Positions 62,765 to 64,000 of a stretch of DNA of 64,000 bases are shown piece by piece. The notes below the pieces were generated by a model. It was not told where the DNA came from, searched no databases, and saw nothing but the letters and a program-made list of their open reading frames with translations. The stretch lies in assembly GCF_029962835.1 (NCBI RefSeq), contig NC_080582.1:75698177-75762176 (forward strand), in the 5' to 3' direction. The stretch is from Magnolia sinica (lineage: Eukaryota; Streptophyta; Magnoliopsida; Magnoliales; Magnoliaceae). The translations under genes were made by a program, and so were the position numbers. Within the stretch, counting starts at the first letter, position 1. Each line of letters begins with the position of its first letter.

Positions 62765-63272
62765 CGCTCGCTCTGTGGGGGCCACATTGATGTAAGTGTT
62801 TTATGCACGCCGTTCATCGTTTTTATAATATCATTTTGAGGTACGATGCAAAATATTAGACAGGTAAAAGTCTGAGTGGACCACAAAGTGGGGATTGAAC
62901 GTTCACTATTAAAAAGTTCTTGCGAGCGGGAGAAGTTTCGGATAAAGCTTATATTTGTGTTTTCACTTCATCCACGTCTACATGACCTTAGCTTATATTT
63001 GTGTTTTACTTCATCCACGTCTACATGACCTTATTAATAGGTGGATGGTAAAAAAGCATCAGTGGCCCTCATAAAGGTTTCAACCGTGGGTGTCATTATC
63101 ACTGTAGCTTCCTTTGGTGTGGTCCACCGAAGCTGTGGACCTGCCTCGTTCTTTGGTTCAGAACTTAAAATAGTCTAATAGAAGTGATGAACGGCGTGGA
63201 TAAAATACTTACATCACTTGGTCCGCAGAGTCCTGCCCGCCCGGACAAGTAGGACGAAATCCGCGTCCATTT
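62765..63272. mobile_element. Mutator-like MITE (GGACGCGGATTTCGTCC right end)
   Basis: The right end in reverse is GGACGCGGATTTCGTCCTAC. The left arm CTCTGTGGGGGCCACATTG..GTAAGTGTTTTATGCACGCC is the inverse of ACGGCGTGGATAAAATACTTAC. A 45 bp direct repeat GCTTATATTTGTGTTTT..CACGTCTACATGACCTTA lies in the centre (62946-63030). Confidence 0.55.
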
Positions 63273-64000
63273 CGTACACCATACACGTGGTGCAGGCGTA
63301 TGATGGGATTCGAATTCGGTGGTGACCCCTCCGGTTCCGAACTCGGTAGTGGTCGGTATTTAAAAAGATCAGTGAAAGCTTCTGTGATGTATATGCATCC
63401 ATGCAGCCATTCATGCTGCCAGCTTATTTTAAGGCGTGAGCTAAAAAACATGAGACAGATTTAAAGTTTGAGTAGGTCGCGCGTTATAGGAAGCAGTGGG
63501 GATTTTTGGCAACGCCCACCACCGTTGAAACCTTCCTGGCCCAATGTGATGATATATTTTTTTCTTATTCTTCTGTTTTTTTTTAAGACATGCACACACA
63601 TCGCTGTACACTCACACCTTAGGTGGGCTTTCACCACCCATGGGTACTCAAACCCTTGACCAGGTGTTGACACTCTTAAAAGTCTACCACTAGAGCAAGA
63701 GTAAGGACCCAAGACAATCATTTACCAGCTTACGACTAAACAGGACAGGTCGCACGGTATGGATGAAGGAAAAACATCCAAATCAGCTTGATCTGAAACT
63801 TTTGTGGCTCACGAGAAATTTTCAATGGTAGGTACCCAATCATATCTGTTCCTGTAGTGTGGTCCACTTGAGATTTAGATCCGCCTCTCAATCAGAAGGA
63901 GTTAGAAAAATGGTTAGGCGGTGTTCGTAAAAAAGGACATAACATTACACGAGGTCCACGGAGCTTTCATCGGTATTTAACATTACAGAACTCGGTAATG
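63273..64000. other. Intergenic with a partial GGCCCACC-family copy
   Basis: 63,380-63,560 and 63,720-63,970 carry family words, split by an unrelated 170 bp insert around 63555-63722. No gene recognised. Confidence 0.4.

Overview
The window looks like nuclear DNA of a flowering plant: two intron-containing plant genes sit in a dense mosaic of plant transposons. A very abundant family of short inverted-repeat elements with GGCCCACC and 'ATCCACACCGTCCATC' motifs made me think of a magnoliid (Magnoliales or Laurales). That is an impression from memory, not a test. There are no bacterial features, CRISPR arrays, rRNA or tRNA genes that I can support.

Region 1-11,370 holds two copies of a defensin-like, ten-cysteine secreted-peptide gene. 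The first is represented only by its last exon (323-486); the second is a complete two-exon gene (8238-9892). They form a tandem duplication with an offset of about 9.4 kb. Between them lie a 1.9 kb tandem duplication carrying hAT-like non-autonomous elements (2262-6010) and a Mutator-like MITE with a Tourist-like MITE nested inside (6617-7646).

Region 11,900-48,300 is, by my reading, one gene: an F-box protein of the SKIP1 type. Exon 1 (11959-12335) and exon 2 (47716-48292) join in phase at GT-AG sites and give a 317-residue protein. The intron between them would be 35,380 bp. It contains two LINE fragments, scrambled Sirevirus-like Ty1/copia pieces, a broken DUF659/hAT transposase, an internally deleted Ty3/gypsy element with intact 5 bp target duplications, three related Mutator-like elements with TATCG-rich ends, and a TRIM element. 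The target duplications and nesting give a relative insertion order.

Region 48,300-64,000 is intergenic. It has a 1.8 kb Tourist-like element, further inverted-repeat MITEs (including a young foldback at 60223-60751 with a perfect 9 bp target duplication), a decayed Ty1/copia RT fragment, and a possible decayed gypsy LTR. No autonomous transposon in the window appears intact: every transposon reading frame I could follow is broken, deleted or fragmentary. The only probable functional host genes are the second defensin-like gene and the F-box gene, plus the first defensin-like gene if its first exon lies upstream of the window.
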